Source: Cyanobium sp. Morenito 9A2
GTDB taxonomy: Bacteria > Cyanobacteriota > Cyanobacteriia > PCC-6307 > Cyanobiaceae
DNA: 64,000 nucleotides
Reading direction: 5' to 3'
Assembly: GCF_024345575.1 (NCBI RefSeq)
Contig: NZ_JAGQBJ010000002.1
Coordinates: forward strand, 62,001 to 126,000
A program made the position numbers and the translations under genes. Positions 44,384 to 53,457 of the stretch are shown piece after piece (position 1 is the first letter of the stretch; the number at the start of each line of letters is the position of its first letter). Under the pieces are notes generated by a model, which ran no database searches, was not told the DNA's origin, and was given only the letters and a program-made list of their open reading frames with translations.

Positions 44384-44770
44384 GTGACGACGGAGTCGGG
44401 CCGTAGCACTGCACAGAAGCAGGTCCCCGGTGAAGACGTGCTCGTCTATGAGGCCTCCGATGGCCAGATGGCCGTGGAGGTGCGCCTGGAGCAGGACACC
44501 GTCTGGCTGAGCCAGGCGCAGATGGCGGCGCTGTTCGGCTGGGAGCGCTCGGTGGTCACTCGCCACGTGGGCGACGTCTTCAAGGAGAGGGAACTGCCCG
44601 AAGAAAGCAATGTTCATTTTTTGCACGTTGCAGGCTCAGGCAAGCCCGTGGGCTCCTACTGCCTCGACGGTGAAGGTCCATCTGGAGTGCTTGGGCCTGA
44701 CCGCGTCCTGATCAGTTCACGTTCTTTAGGGCAGCCATCGCCCTGGCTCTGGCCAGGATCTCGGGCGTGA
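44384..44770 (+). pseudogene. N-terminal remnant of a RhuM/virulence-family gene
   Basis: A GTG at 44,384 opens DVLVYEASDGQMAVEVRLEQ, DTVWLSQAQMAALFGW and FKERELPEESNVHFL, the start of RhuM-type proteins (L-Y-x-T-x-D-G-x-x-x-x-E-V-R-L; T-V-W-L-T-Q-x-Q-M-A-x-L-F). After SYCLDG near 44,671 the similarity stops and the frame ends inside the 3' end of the convergent integrase gene. A truncated insertion-site scar. Confidence 0.72.
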
Positions 44771-46160
44771 TCCCCTCCAGGTTCAGGCTTTCACGGCTTT
44801 GTCGTTGGGCTCCCTCATCGAGTGCCTTCTGGCGTGCCATGCCCCGCTCCTTCTGCTCGGCGGTCAGTTCGGCGAGGTAACGCTTGGCGTGGATCGCCTC
44901 GCTGTGTCCCATGGCGGAGGCCTTGAGAGAGGTCGACCAGGTCGTCATCTCCCTCGCCCGGATCGCCCAGGCGTGTCGGAGGTCGTAGGCCTTGCAGCGC
45001 CCCCGCCTGGCCTTGGGCTTGGTCTTGCCCGGAACAGATCTTGGTTGGTGGCTGCCGTACAGCTTCACCGGGATCTCCCGGTCCTCCCGACCGCTGTTCT
45101 TGAGCCAGTGGGCGACGATGCGCCCCAGGTCGCTGTTGTTCCAGAACTGCAGGGTCCCATCGGCGGCTTCGGCTGCCTTGACGGGGTAGCGCTTGCGCAG
45201 TTCCTTGAGCATCTTCTGGCCGTGCAGAAGGTCATCGAGGCGGTAGCGCTTCAGCCAAGCCTCGGGCTGGGCGATGGCGAATCGGTGCCCCGTCTTGGTG
45301 GCTGAATCGCCGCCGGCTTCAAAGGCGCTGATCTGCAGGAAGGTCGGATCGGAGCACTGGCCCGGAAGCTGCTCGATGTGCCAGATCTCGGGGGGCCGCA
45401 GACCGAAGGTGGCGATCATTGCCATCACCCACCCCCGTAGGGGATCGATCTGTTGCAACTGGTCCAGCCAGGCCTGGAGTTCCTCGCTCCGGGGGATGAA
45501 TCGAGGACTGGGTGCCTTCGGGCGGCCGGCGATGGCTTTCAAGTCCTCCAGCTTCCGGCGAAGTTCTGGCGTGGCGATCGAGATTCCCTTCTTGGCCAGG
45601 TAGTTGACCATCTGGATCGTGCCGTAGAAGACGCTGGTGTTGAAGGCTCGCGGGACCAGGGGCTGGCTGGAATCGGTGCGGTGCGCCAGCAGCGACGCGG
45701 GGGTGTACAGGCAGAACTGCTCCAGCTGCTCAGCCCTTGCTTCTTGGTCGTCACTGAAGGCGACACCGAAGTAGCCCTTGTCACAGAAGCAACTGAAAGG
45801 GTTCCGGTCTCGGGCTTTCGGTCCCCCAGGTGCGATGTCTTCCTTGATCACACGGCGGATCTCACCCCAGCTCAGGCCACGGCTGGAGACGCCGCCCTTG
45901 GTTGAGCCATCGAGTTGACTCCAGTCGAGACCTGGGCCACCTCGCTTGAGGTCCTTGCTGGCCGCCAGCAGGATCCCTGCCAGAGCTTCCACGGCTTCGT
46001 CGTCGTCTGCCTGGTAGGCCTTGGCAGAGAGCGTCCGTCCGTCTCTCTTCGTCTCGTAGACGGTCAGATACGGGCTGCCCTGGCGTTCACGCAGCCGGTA
46101 GCGGCAGCCCGCCAGGCGGAGACGCTGAATCGCCTGCTCGACCGCCCTCCGCCCGTACAC
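44712..46160 (-). CDS. tyrosine recombinase (island integrase)
   Basis: A 482-residue site-specific integrase. Residues 1-110 form an N-terminal arm-binding and core-binding part (YLTVYETKRDGRTLSAKAY). Catalytic residues are seen as Arg in ATFGLRPPEIWHIE (about 253), the R-box YDLRHAWAIRA (about 393-403, Tyr replacing the usual first His), MGHSEAIHAKRYL with His and the nucleophilic Tyr (about 420-433). GTG start at 46,160, about 165 bp from the att repeat; it lies directly downstream of tRNA-Lys on the same strand, the standard place for an integrase that targets that tRNA. Confidence 0.92.
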   Translation of the reverse strand: MYGRRAVEQAIQRLRLAGCRYRLRERQGSPYLTVYETKRDGRTLSAKAYQADDDEAVEALAGILLAASKDLKRGGPGLDWSQLDGSTKGGVSSRGLSWGEIRRVIKEDIAPGGPKARDRNPFSCFCDKGYFGVAFSDDQEARAEQLEQFCLYTPASLLAHRTDSSQPLVPRAFNTSVFYGTIQMVNYLAKKGISIATPELRRKLEDLKAIAGRPKAPSPRFIPRSEELQAWLDQLQQIDPLRGWVMAMIATFGLRPPEIWHIEQLPGQCSDPTFLQISAFEAGGDSATKTGHRFAIAQPEAWLKRYRLDDLLHGQKMLKELRKRYPVKAAEAADGTLQFWNNSDLGRIVAHWLKNSGREDREIPVKLYGSHQPRSVPGKTKPKARRGRCKAYDLRHAWAIRAREMTTWSTSLKASAMGHSEAIHAKRYLAELTAEQKERGMARQKALDEGAQRQSRESLNLEGITPEILARARAMAALKNVN

Positions 46161-46324
46161 CGACCGCCCGTCGCACCTGCCCCAGTCTGCCAGGAATGTT
46201 TGTCACTCAGTGACAGAAAAGTGCGTCAACTGGTCACAACCTGCACCAACTCGCACAAGTTGAGCCGGCTGGTGGATGACTGAGAAAGCCTGTTGGAGAA
46301 TGGAGTTTGCCCCACATCTCTTGG

Positions 46325-46380
46325 CCTGCTTGAGATGGGTCGCCTGAGATTCGAACTCAGGACCAATCGGTTAAAAGCCG
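46325..46380. repeat. right attachment site (inside tRNA-Lys)
   Basis: Identical over 56 bp to 14,685-14,740. It spans the tRNA 3' end to the anticodon loop plus 11 bp of flank. Confidence 0.93.
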
Positions 46381-46407
46381 AGTGCTCTACCGCTGAGCTA
46401 GCGACCC
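46336..46407 (-). tRNA. tRNA-Lys (anticodon TTT)
   Basis: A complete 72-nt cloverleaf on the minus strand: acceptor GGGTCGC pairing with GCGACCC, D-arm GCTCAGCGGTAGAGC, anticodon loop CTTTTAA giving TTT, variable TTGGT, T-arm with GTTCGAATC, discriminator A; CCA is not encoded. It is the integration target of the adjacent island and stays functional because the island brought an identical 3' end. Confidence 0.97.
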
Positions 46408-46793
46408 GCCCGGATGGGCACGAAGGGAACGTATCACAGGGCGGTGGCGCCATCGGGTGAGCGCTTTTGGGCCAACCATGGCCCTGTCCCAGGAGACCTG
46501 CGGAGATCCGTAACCGGGTCCGCCGTTTGAGGAATGGCCAGCGATGCTCCCGTGATGCTGCAGCATCGAAACCGTTCATGGCCAGAACCTCCTCTCCAAG
46601 ATGGTGGAGGCCTCCCCCAGGGCAACCACCGCTTCAGTCGGCCATCAGCCCCAGGGCGGCCTTCGTGAACCGCCCGGCAGCTGAGGCCAAGCGCATGAAG
46701 AAAGCCGCCGCCTCGACCGCTGAACAGGTGACCCGTGCAGGCGTTCTTATCGGCAAGGCACCAAGGGGAGAATGGGGCCTCTGCCCCCGACCC
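46408..46793. other. gene-free stretch right of tRNA-Lys
   Basis: 386 bp with no convincing gene. It should contain the tRNA-Lys promoter (leftward) and that of the gamma-carbonic-anhydrase-like gene (rightward). A minus-strand frame of 62 codons (46,634-46,822) exists but lacks a good start and overlaps the next gene; not called. Confidence 0.4.
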
Positions 46794-47318
46794 ATGGCCA
46801 CCCCGCCCTGGCCCCAACCCACCCTTCACCCCGACGCCTGGGTGGCCCCCAGCGCTGTTGTGGTGGGCGATGTGACCTTGGAGGCGGGGGCGAGCCTCTG
46901 GCCGCTGGCCGTGGCCCGTGGCGACGTCTGCTCGATCCATGTGGGCGCCTTCAGCAACATCCAGGACGGAGCCGTGCTCCATGGCGATCCCGGTCAACCT
47001 GTGCGCATCGGCGCCGAGGTGACCGTGGGCCACCGGGCCGTGGTGCACGGAGCCACGTTGGGGGATGGCTGCCTGGTGGGGATCGGCGCCGTGGTGCTGG
47101 GCGGGGTGACGGTGGGTGAGGGGGCCCTGGTGGCCGCAGGCGCCGTGGTCACACGCGATGTGCCGCCCCGCACCCTGGTGGCGGGGGTGCCGGCCCTGCC
47201 CCGGCGGGAGATCAGCCCCGCCGCTGCCGCCGAGCAGCGGGCCCACGCCCGCCGCTACGCCGTGCTCGCCCAGGCCCATGCCGGCCGCAGCGCCTTCACG
47301 GGTTTCGAGAACGGCTGA
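46794..47318 (+). CDS. gamma-class carbonic anhydrase-like hexapeptide protein
   Basis: A 174-residue left-handed beta-helix protein: repeated hexapeptide text [55 protein letters not shown]. The His residues in [14 protein letters not shown] supply the Zn/metal site of the YrdA/gamma-CA family. Members range from active carbonic anhydrases to inactive assembly factors. ATG 46,794. Confidence 0.88.
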   Translation: MATPPWPQPTLHPDAWVAPSAVVVGDVTLEAGASLWPLAVARGDVCSIHVGAFSNIQDGAVLHGDPGQPVRIGAEVTVGHRAVVHGATLGDGCLVGIGAVVLGGVTVGEGALVAAGAVVTRDVPPRTLVAGVPALPRREISPAAAAEQRAHARRYAVLAQAHAGRSAFTGFENG

Positions 47319-47429
47319 AGAATCCTTTTCGGTCCACTGCCGATTGCTGCGTTTTCGATCAACGCTGCCCCCGGACCCTGGCCGGGTCCGGATGTTCCCT
47401 AGGATCAGCCGACGCTGAACTTGAACGCC

Positions 47430-47552
47430 ATGGATGCTCGGCTGCTGCTGGTTGCTGCCCCGATCCTGCTCGCCGTGGGTTGGGCTGCCTTCAACATCGG
47501 CCGTGCTGCCTTGGGCCAGGTGCAACTGCTGCTCAAGCGCTCCCGGGCCTGA
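47430..47552 (+). CDS. psbY: photosystem II protein Y
   Basis: A 40-residue single-helix protein. The sequence has the PsbY pattern MDARLLLV, then [13 protein letters not shown], then LLLKRS with a basic end. PsbY is a peripheral low-molecular-weight subunit next to cytochrome b559 in photosystem II. Too short for most gene finders. It lies 9 bp upstream of trmFO. Confidence 0.88.
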   Translation: MDARLLLVAAPILLAVGWAAFNIGRAALGQVQLLLKRSRA

Positions 47553-47560
47553 GGGCTTGC

Positions 47561-48931
47561 GTGACCGAAACGGTCTGGGTGGTCGGCGCTGGCTTGGCCG
47601 GCACAGAAGCGGCCTGGCAGATCGCTGAGGCTGGGGTTCCCGTTCGGCTCATCGAGATGCGGCCCCTCCGCCGCTCCCCTGCCCACCACAGCCCCCATTT
47701 TGCTGAGCTGGTCTGCAGCAACAGCTTCGGGGCCCTTTCCAGTGATCGGGCCGCGGGCTTGCTGCAGGAGGAACTGCGTCGCCTGGGATCGGTGGTGATC
47801 GCCACGGCCGACCGCCATGCGGTGCCCGCCGGCGGGGCCCTGGCGGTGGATAGGGGTCGTTTCAGCGAGGCGCTCACGGAGGCCTGTGAGCGCCATCCCT
47901 TGATCAGCGTGGAGCGGCGCGAGCTCACCGAGCTGCCTCCGCCTGGCGATTTGGCGGTGCTGGCCACCGGACCGCTCACCAGTGATCCCCTGGCCGAGCA
48001 GCTGCGGGCCTTCACCGGCCGCGCCGACTGCCACTTCTTCGATGCCGCCAGCCCGATCATCGACGGCGAGAGCATCGATCTGGAGAAGGCCTTTCGCGCC
48101 AGCCGTTACGACAAGGGCGACGCCGATTACATCAACTGCCCACTGGACCGCGAGCAGTACGCGGCCTTTCGCGAGGCGCTGCTGGAGGCCGAGCAGGCCG
48201 AACTCAAGGACTTCGAGCGCGACAGCGCCACGTTCTTCGAGGGCTGCCTGCCGATCGAGGAGCTGGCCCGCCGCGGCGAGGACACCATGCGCTACGGGCC
48301 GCTCAAGCCGATCGGCCTCTGGGATCCCCGCTGGGGTGATCTGCACGATCGGGACGTGCGCCGTGCCAAGCGCGCCCATGCCGTGGTGCAGCTGCGCCAG
48401 GAGGACAAGGGCGGCCAGCTCTGGAACCTGGTGGGCTTCCAGACCAATCTCAAGTGGGGCGAGCAGAAGCGGGTGCTGCGCCTGATTCCGGGGCTGGAGC
48501 ACGCCGAATTCGTGCGCTTCGGGGTGATGCACCGCAACACCTTTCTGGAATCTCCCCAGCTGCTGGAGCCCAGCCTGCAGTTCCGCCGCCGCCCCACCCT
48601 GCTGGCGGCCGGGCAGCTCACGGGCACTGAGGGCTACGCCGCCGCCGTGGCCGGGGGCTGGCTGGCGGGCACCAATGCGGCCCGGCTGGTGCGGGGCCAG
48701 GAGCCCCTGGTATTGCCTCCCACCACCATGGCCGGCGCCCTGTTCGGCTTCATCAGTTCGGCCCCCTCCGGTCGCTTCCAGCCCATGCCCCCCAACTTCG
48801 GCCTGATGCCCGAGCTGAGCGAGCGCGTCCGCGAGAAGCGCGCCCGCTACGGGGCCTACCGCGACCGCTCCCTGGCGGATCTGGCGCCGTTCACCGCCGC
48901 GGCCGCCGAGCCCAACCTGCTGGTTGCCTAG
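47561..48931 (+). CDS. trmFO: methylenetetrahydrofolate--tRNA-(uracil-5-)-methyltransferase
   Basis: A 456-residue flavoprotein that makes m5U54 in the T-loop of tRNA with methylene-tetrahydrofolate and FADH2. The FAD loop [13 protein letters not shown] is at the N-terminus, followed by [20 protein letters not shown] with the catalytic-region Cys, [15 protein letters not shown] at about 235-250 and the C-terminal [17 protein letters not shown], all typical of TrmFO. GTG start at 47,561, 9 bp after psbY. Confidence 0.95.
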   Translation: MTETVWVVGAGLAGTEAAWQIAEAGVPVRLIEMRPLRRSPAHHSPHFAELVCSNSFGALSSDRAAGLLQEELRRLGSVVIATADRHAVPAGGALAVDRGRFSEALTEACERHPLISVERRELTELPPPGDLAVLATGPLTSDPLAEQLRAFTGRADCHFFDAASPIIDGESIDLEKAFRASRYDKGDADYINCPLDREQYAAFREALLEAEQAELKDFERDSATFFEGCLPIEELARRGEDTMRYGPLKPIGLWDPRWGDLHDRDVRRAKRAHAVVQLRQEDKGGQLWNLVGFQTNLKWGEQKRVLRLIPGLEHAEFVRFGVMHRNTFLESPQLLEPSLQFRRRPTLLAAGQLTGTEGYAAAVAGGWLAGTNAARLVRGQEPLVLPPTTMAGALFGFISSAPSGRFQPMPPNFGLMPELSERVREKRARYGAYRDRSLADLAPFTAAAAEPNLLVA

Positions 48932-48962
48932 CGTCGGCCGATCGCTTGCCGCGCCCTCTCCG

Positions 48963-50528
48963 GTGACCCTCGCCCCCAGCTCAATCGCCACCGGCCTCAA
49001 CCCTGAGGCCTCTACGGAACCCTGGGATGTGGTCGTGATCGGCTCAGGCTTCGGTGGCCTGGTGACCGCCACCCAGCTGGCCGCCAAGGGGGCGAAGGTG
49101 CTGGTGCTGGAGCGATACCTGATCCCCGGAGGCAGCGGCGGCAGTTTCGAGCGCGAGGGCTACACCTTCGATGTGGGCGCCTCGATGATCTTCGGCTTCG
49201 GCGAAACGGGTCACACCAACCTGCTCACCCGGGCCCTGGCCGCCGTGGGCGAACACCAGCCCACCATCCCCGACCCCAGCCAGCTCGAATACCACCTGCC
49301 CGGTGGGCTCACCGTTGCCGTCGATCGCGACTACGCGACCTTCATCGAAACGCTCACGGCCCGCTTTTCCCACGAGGCCCGGGGCATCCGCGCCTTCTAC
49401 GACACCTGCTGGAGGGTGTTCCGCTGCCTCGATGCGATGCCGCTGCTGTCGCTGGAGGATCCGGCCTACCTGGCCAAGGTTTTTTTCAAGGCGCCGTTGG
49501 CCTGCCTGGGGCTGGCCCGCTGGCTGCCGGTGAACGTGGGCGCCGTGGCCCGGCGCCACATCCGCGACCCCGAACTGCTGCGCTTCATCGACATCGAGTG
49601 CTACTGCTGGTCGGTGGTGCCCGCCGATCGCACGCCGATGATCAATGCCGGCATGGTGTTCAGCGATCGCCATGCCGGCGGCATCAACTACCCCAGGGGA
49701 GGCGTTGGTTCGATCGCCCGGCGGCTGGTGCACGGCCTGGAGCGCCATGGTGGCGCGATTCGCTACAAGGCCCGGGTGACACGGGTGCTGCTGGAGGAGG
49801 GGCGCGCCGTTGGCGTCGAGCTGGCAGGTGGAGAGTGCCTCCGCGCTCGGCGGGTGGTCTCCAATGCCACCCGCTGGGACACCTTCGGATCGCTGGTGGA
49901 TGAGGCGCACACCCCGCGCTCTGAGCGCACCTGGCGCCAGCGCTACGAGGAATCGCCGTCGTTCCTGAGCCTGCACCTGGGGGTGAACGCAGGGGTGATC
50001 CCCGCCGGCAGCCACTGCCACCACCTGCTGCTGGAGCGCTGGGAGGACATGGAGGCGGAGCAGGGCACGGCTTTTGTCTCGATCCCCACCTTGCTGGATC
50101 CGGAGCTGGCCCCCGCCGGCCAGCACATCGTGCACAGCTTCACCCCCAGTTCGATGGCCACCTGGGAGGGACTGCCCCCTCCCGATTACCGCCGGGCCAA
50201 GGAGGCGGCCGCCCAGCGACTGATCGCTCGCCTGGAGACTGTGTTTCCGGGGCTGGGGGCCGCCATCACCCTCCAGGAGATCGGCACCCCACGCAGCCAC
50301 CGCCGTTTCCTCGGCCGCCACCGGGGCAGCTACGGCCCCGTCCCCCGCGGTCAACTGCCGGGCCTGCTGCCGATGCCCTTCAACCGCACCGCCATTCCTG
50401 GCCTCTACTGCGTGGGCGATTCCTGCTTCCCCGGCCAGGGCCTCAATGCTGTGGCCTTCAGTGGCTTCGCCTGCGCCCATCGTCTCGGCGCCGACCTGGG
50501 CCTCAACCCCTGGGCGCTGCCCGACTGA
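48963..50528 (+). CDS. crtH: carotenoid isomerase
   Basis: A 521-residue FAD-dependent CrtI-like flavoprotein. VVVIGSGFGGLVTATQLAAKG at about 24-44 is the dinucleotide fold, then ERYLIPGGSGGSFEREGYTF and SMIFGFGETG; the C-terminus has the YCVGDSCFPGQGLNAVAFSG motif of prolycopene isomerases (CrtISO/CrtH). It converts poly-cis lycopene to the all-trans form needed for all carotenoids here. GTG 48,963 is preferred; a TTG at 48,924 would overlap trmFO. Confidence 0.87.
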   Translation: MTLAPSSIATGLNPEASTEPWDVVVIGSGFGGLVTATQLAAKGAKVLVLERYLIPGGSGGSFEREGYTFDVGASMIFGFGETGHTNLLTRALAAVGEHQPTIPDPSQLEYHLPGGLTVAVDRDYATFIETLTARFSHEARGIRAFYDTCWRVFRCLDAMPLLSLEDPAYLAKVFFKAPLACLGLARWLPVNVGAVARRHIRDPELLRFIDIECYCWSVVPADRTPMINAGMVFSDRHAGGINYPRGGVGSIARRLVHGLERHGGAIRYKARVTRVLLEEGRAVGVELAGGECLRARRVVSNATRWDTFGSLVDEAHTPRSERTWRQRYEESPSFLSLHLGVNAGVIPAGSHCHHLLLERWEDMEAEQGTAFVSIPTLLDPELAPAGQHIVHSFTPSSMATWEGLPPPDYRRAKEAAAQRLIARLETVFPGLGAAITLQEIGTPRSHRRFLGRHRGSYGPVPRGQLPGLLPMPFNRTAIPGLYCVGDSCFPGQGLNAVAFSGFACAHRLGADLGLNPWALPD

Positions 50529-50564
50529 GCAGAGGCCGGATTGAGCACGGACCGGATGAGGCGC

Positions 50565-51962
50565 TCAGTGGTGGAAGCCCTGGGTCACCTCCGGGAGCTT
50601 GGGCATAGGGGAGGGGAGGCTCTCGAACCACTCCACCGCCCGCTCGATGTCTTCAAGCAGCTGGTCGGCCATGTCGCGGCTGAAACCCGCCCGCACCACG
50701 AAGCGCAGCACGGTGATGTGCTGGCAGTCGGCGGGCAGGGTGTAGGCCGGCACGAGCCAGCCCCGCTCGCGCAGCTTGTCTGAGAGCTGAAACAGATCCC
50801 AGTGGCTCGCGCTGGGATCCAGCTCCACGGCGAACACCGGCAGCTGGCCGAGCGGATGGCTCGCCAGCCGCAGCGCCGGCAGGGCCGCCAGGCCATCGGC
50901 CAGGTGACAGGCGATCGCCTCCAGGGTGGCCATGCGTCTGGCATAGCCCTCGTGCCCCAGCTGCAGGAAGTTGAAGTACTGGCCCACCACCTGGGCCCCC
51001 GGGCGCGAGAAGTTCATGCCGATCGTCGGCATCTCGCCCCCGAGATAGTTGACATTGAAACGCAGCTCCTCGGGCAGGGCCGCGCCATCACGCCAGAGCA
51101 CCCAGCCCACCCCCGGCAGAACGCCGCCGTACTTGTGGCCGCTGGCATTGATCGAGAGCACGCGCGGCAGGCGGAAATCCCAGGCCAGACCGGGCGAGTT
51201 GAAGGGGGCAACGAAGCCCCCTGAGGCGGCGTCGATGTGCATCGGAATGTCGAGGCCGCTGCGCGCCTGCAGGTCATCGAGGGCCTGGTGGATCGCCTCG
51301 ATCGGTTCATAGCTGCCATCGAAGGTGCTGCCGAGAATGCCGACCACGCCGATGGTGTTCTCGTCACAGGCGGCCACCGCCTGCTCAGCCCCCAGCTGCA
51401 GGCGCTCAGGCGTGATCGGCACCTCCCGCGCCTCCACATCGAAGTAGGTGCAGAACTTGTGCCAGCACACCTGGGTGTTGCTGCCCATGACCAGGTTGGG
51501 GCGTTCGCTACCCAGGCCGGCGGCCCTGCGCCTGTCGCGCCAGCGCCGCTTCAGCACCAGTCCACCCAGCATGCAGCCTTCGCTGGAGCCGGTGGTGGAG
51601 GTCCCCAGGGCGTCCTCCGGATTCGGGGCGTTCCAGAGGTCGGCGAGGATGCGCAGGCAGCGCTCCTCGAGCTCGGCGGTTTCGGGATATTCGTCCTTGT
51701 CGATGATGTTCTTGTCGGCGCATTCCTCCATCAACCGCCGCGCCTGGGGCTCCATCCAGGTGCCCACAAAGGTGGCCAAGTTGAGCCGGGCATTGCCATC
51801 GAGCATCAGGTGGTCGTGGATCAACGCGTAGGCCATCTCGGCCCCCAGGCCCTGGCTCGCCAGCCGGTCGCGGGGGATCTCGTCGGGCAGGTTGGCGGCT
51901 GAGAGGCGGGCACTGAGACCGGCGTTCATGCCCAGGGCGGCGGAGCGGTGGCGGGGGGGCAT
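50565..51962 (-). CDS. gadB: glutamate decarboxylase
   Basis: A 465-residue PLP enzyme that turns glutamate into GABA and CO2. The PLP-binding Lys277 is in INASGHKYGG; STTGSSEGCMLGG at about 122-134 binds the phosphate, and HIDAASGGFVAPF is at about 242-254. The N-terminus contains the GadA/B motif IPRDRLASQGLG. The C-terminal VTQGFHH carries the His that closes the active site at neutral pH in GadB. Convergent with the isomerase gene. ATG 51,962. Confidence 0.95.
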   Translation of the reverse strand: MPPRHRSAALGMNAGLSARLSAANLPDEIPRDRLASQGLGAEMAYALIHDHLMLDGNARLNLATFVGTWMEPQARRLMEECADKNIIDKDEYPETAELEERCLRILADLWNAPNPEDALGTSTTGSSEGCMLGGLVLKRRWRDRRRAAGLGSERPNLVMGSNTQVCWHKFCTYFDVEAREVPITPERLQLGAEQAVAACDENTIGVVGILGSTFDGSYEPIEAIHQALDDLQARSGLDIPMHIDAASGGFVAPFNSPGLAWDFRLPRVLSINASGHKYGGVLPGVGWVLWRDGAALPEELRFNVNYLGGEMPTIGMNFSRPGAQVVGQYFNFLQLGHEGYARRMATLEAIACHLADGLAALPALRLASHPLGQLPVFAVELDPSASHWDLFQLSDKLRERGWLVPAYTLPADCQHITVLRFVVRAGFSRDMADQLLEDIERAVEWFESLPSPMPKLPEVTQGFHH

Positions 51963-52106
51963 GGGCGCAAGGCAGACGAACCATTCAAGGCCAGTTCTTC
52001 GACCCCGTCGGTGTTGGCACCCAAGCGGGTCTGAGACGACACTGGAGCGGCATGGCCCACGGGGGTTCGTGTTTCGATCCCGCCCAAGCGTTCACGTGCT
52101 CCACCT

Positions 52107-53066
52107 GTGACGAACTCCTCCGATCGGCGCCCCCTGGCGCCTTACCGCCTGCACAGTTTTGTGCATCCCCAGCCCCCCGCCCCGGGCACAGGTCTGCGCC
52201 TGGGCCTCTGGCAGGGCGAGGGCACGGCGGGGACCGCCGAGGCGGTGGAGGACAACCTGCTGCGGCTCGAGCAGGTGGCCGCCATCGCCGCGGGCCAGGG
52301 CGTCCAGCTGCTGGCCTTCCCGGAGCTCTACCTCAGTGGCTACATCGTCACCCCGGCGATCGCCCGGACCCTGGCCGAACCCAGCGATGGTCCCAGCCTC
52401 CAGCGCGTCGCCGCCATCGCCCGGCGCCATGGCCTGGCCCTGGCCGTGCCCTACCCGGAGCGGGCCCGGGTGGCGGGCGAGGAGCGCTTCTACGACGCCA
52501 TCGCCCTGGTCGATGGGGAGGGCACCTTGCTGCGCAGCTACCGCAAGACCCATCTCTGGGGACCCGATGAGAAGCGTTGCTGGAGCCCCGGCTACGTCCA
52601 TGCCGAGGAGGGTCCCGCCTTCACGGTCCAGAGCGTCAACGGCTTCCCCCTGGGGTTGCTCAATTGCTATGAGGCGGAGTTTCCCGAGCTCAGCCGTCGC
52701 CTGGCGCTCGAAGGGGCCAAATTGGTGCTCATTCCCACCGCCGCCGACAGCTTTGCGCTACTCAGCCATGGCGAGCGCACCGACCGTCCGTACCCGGACG
52801 TGTCCAGGACTCTGATCCCGGCCCACGCCCTCCACAACAACTGCTTCGTGGCCTATGCCAACCGCTGCGGCCAGGAAACCGTGAACGGCAAGGTGATGGC
52901 GGGCTACCTGGGCAACAGCGTGATCGTGGGCCCCCATGGCGATCTGCTGGCGGCGGCGCGGAGCGAACCCACCCTCTTGATCGCTGATTGCCTGCCCAGC
53001 GACTACGGGCCCACCCACCCGACGGGCACCAGCTACCTGGCCGACCGGCGCCCTGAGCTCTATTGA
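52107..53066 (+). CDS. carbon-nitrogen hydrolase family protein
   Basis: A 319-residue nitrilase-superfamily amidase. Catalytic Glu73 in FPELYLSGY, Lys147 in YRKTHLWGPDE and Cys187 in LNCYEAEFPE are all present; CYEAEFPE is the amidase, not nitrilase, type. It starts at GTG 52,107, about 145 bp from the divergent gadB start. Candidates are an omega-amidase or a small aliphatic amidase; the pairing with glutamate decarboxylase may be fortuitous. Confidence 0.87.
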   Translation: MTNSSDRRPLAPYRLHSFVHPQPPAPGTGLRLGLWQGEGTAGTAEAVEDNLLRLEQVAAIAAGQGVQLLAFPELYLSGYIVTPAIARTLAEPSDGPSLQRVAAIARRHGLALAVPYPERARVAGEERFYDAIALVDGEGTLLRSYRKTHLWGPDEKRCWSPGYVHAEEGPAFTVQSVNGFPLGLLNCYEAEFPELSRRLALEGAKLVLIPTAADSFALLSHGERTDRPYPDVSRTLIPAHALHNNCFVAYANRCGQETVNGKVMAGYLGNSVIVGPHGDLLAAARSEPTLLIADCLPSDYGPTHPTGTSYLADRRPELY

Positions 53067-53172
53067 CCGCCGCTGGGGCCTGCTTGCTCTGGTTCGGGTT
53101 TCCGGGCCCGGGCCTGCCACGCCCTGACGGCGTGCTCCATAGGGTTGAGCTCCAACGTTCACGGTTCAGGTG

Positions 53173-53457
53173 ATGGGCGCTTCCCCGCTTCCGAGTTCCG
53201 CAGATCTGGCTCTCTACCTGGAGCAGCGGGGCGAGCTGGGTAAGCCCTGGATGTGGCACCTGCTGCGCCAGGCCAAGTTGCGGGAAGCCAAAGCCACGAT
53301 GGATCCGGAGCAGATGATGGAGTCGATCCAAGATGCCCACGCCGACCTGATGCGCCTGGGGGAGTTCTGGAAGGGGCGCGAGGCGGAGGTGTTCGGTGGG
53401 CGCTACGCCCCGAGCACCGTGATTGAACCCCTGCCCGGCTCCCCCGATGACCGATGA
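53173..53457 (+). CDS. small conserved protein of unknown function
   Basis: A 94-residue acidic protein, predicted helical, with LYLEQRGELGKPWMWHLLR and MMESIQDAHADLMRLGEFWKG. No signal, membrane segment or metal motif is seen. Overlaps the following membrane-protein gene by 5 bp (ATGAG), so the two are likely co-translated. GTG at 53,170 is an alternative start. Confidence 0.65.
   Translation: MGASPLPSSADLALYLEQRGELGKPWMWHLLRQAKLREAKATMDPEQMMESIQDAHADLMRLGEFWKGREAEVFGGRYAPSTVIEPLPGSPDDR

Larger units (their letters stand above)
14685..46380. mobile_element. tRNA-Lys-integrated genomic island carrying a class 1 DISARM locus
   Basis: A perfect 56-bp repeat at 14,685-14,740 and 46,325-46,380 defines the ends. 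The repeat covers the last 45 nt of tRNA-Lys(TTT) and 11 bp of its 3' flank; the intact tRNA is at the right end only. A tyrosine recombinase lies just inside the right end, the usual layout of islands inserted at the 3' end of a tRNA gene. The inside holds a defence locus, three VapBC pairs, a MntA-HepT pair, gene remnants and patches of much lower GC, in contrast to the orderly housekeeping genes on both flanks. No transposase or conjugation gene was seen. Confidence 0.9.

Noticed and set aside
14685-46380. CRISPR array or transposon within the island
   Set aside because: No regularly spaced repeats and no transposase or terminal inverted repeats were seen.
46634-46822. 62-codon minus-strand frame right of tRNA-Lys
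   Set aside because: No credible start or family pattern, and it overlaps the gamma-carbonic-anhydrase-like start.
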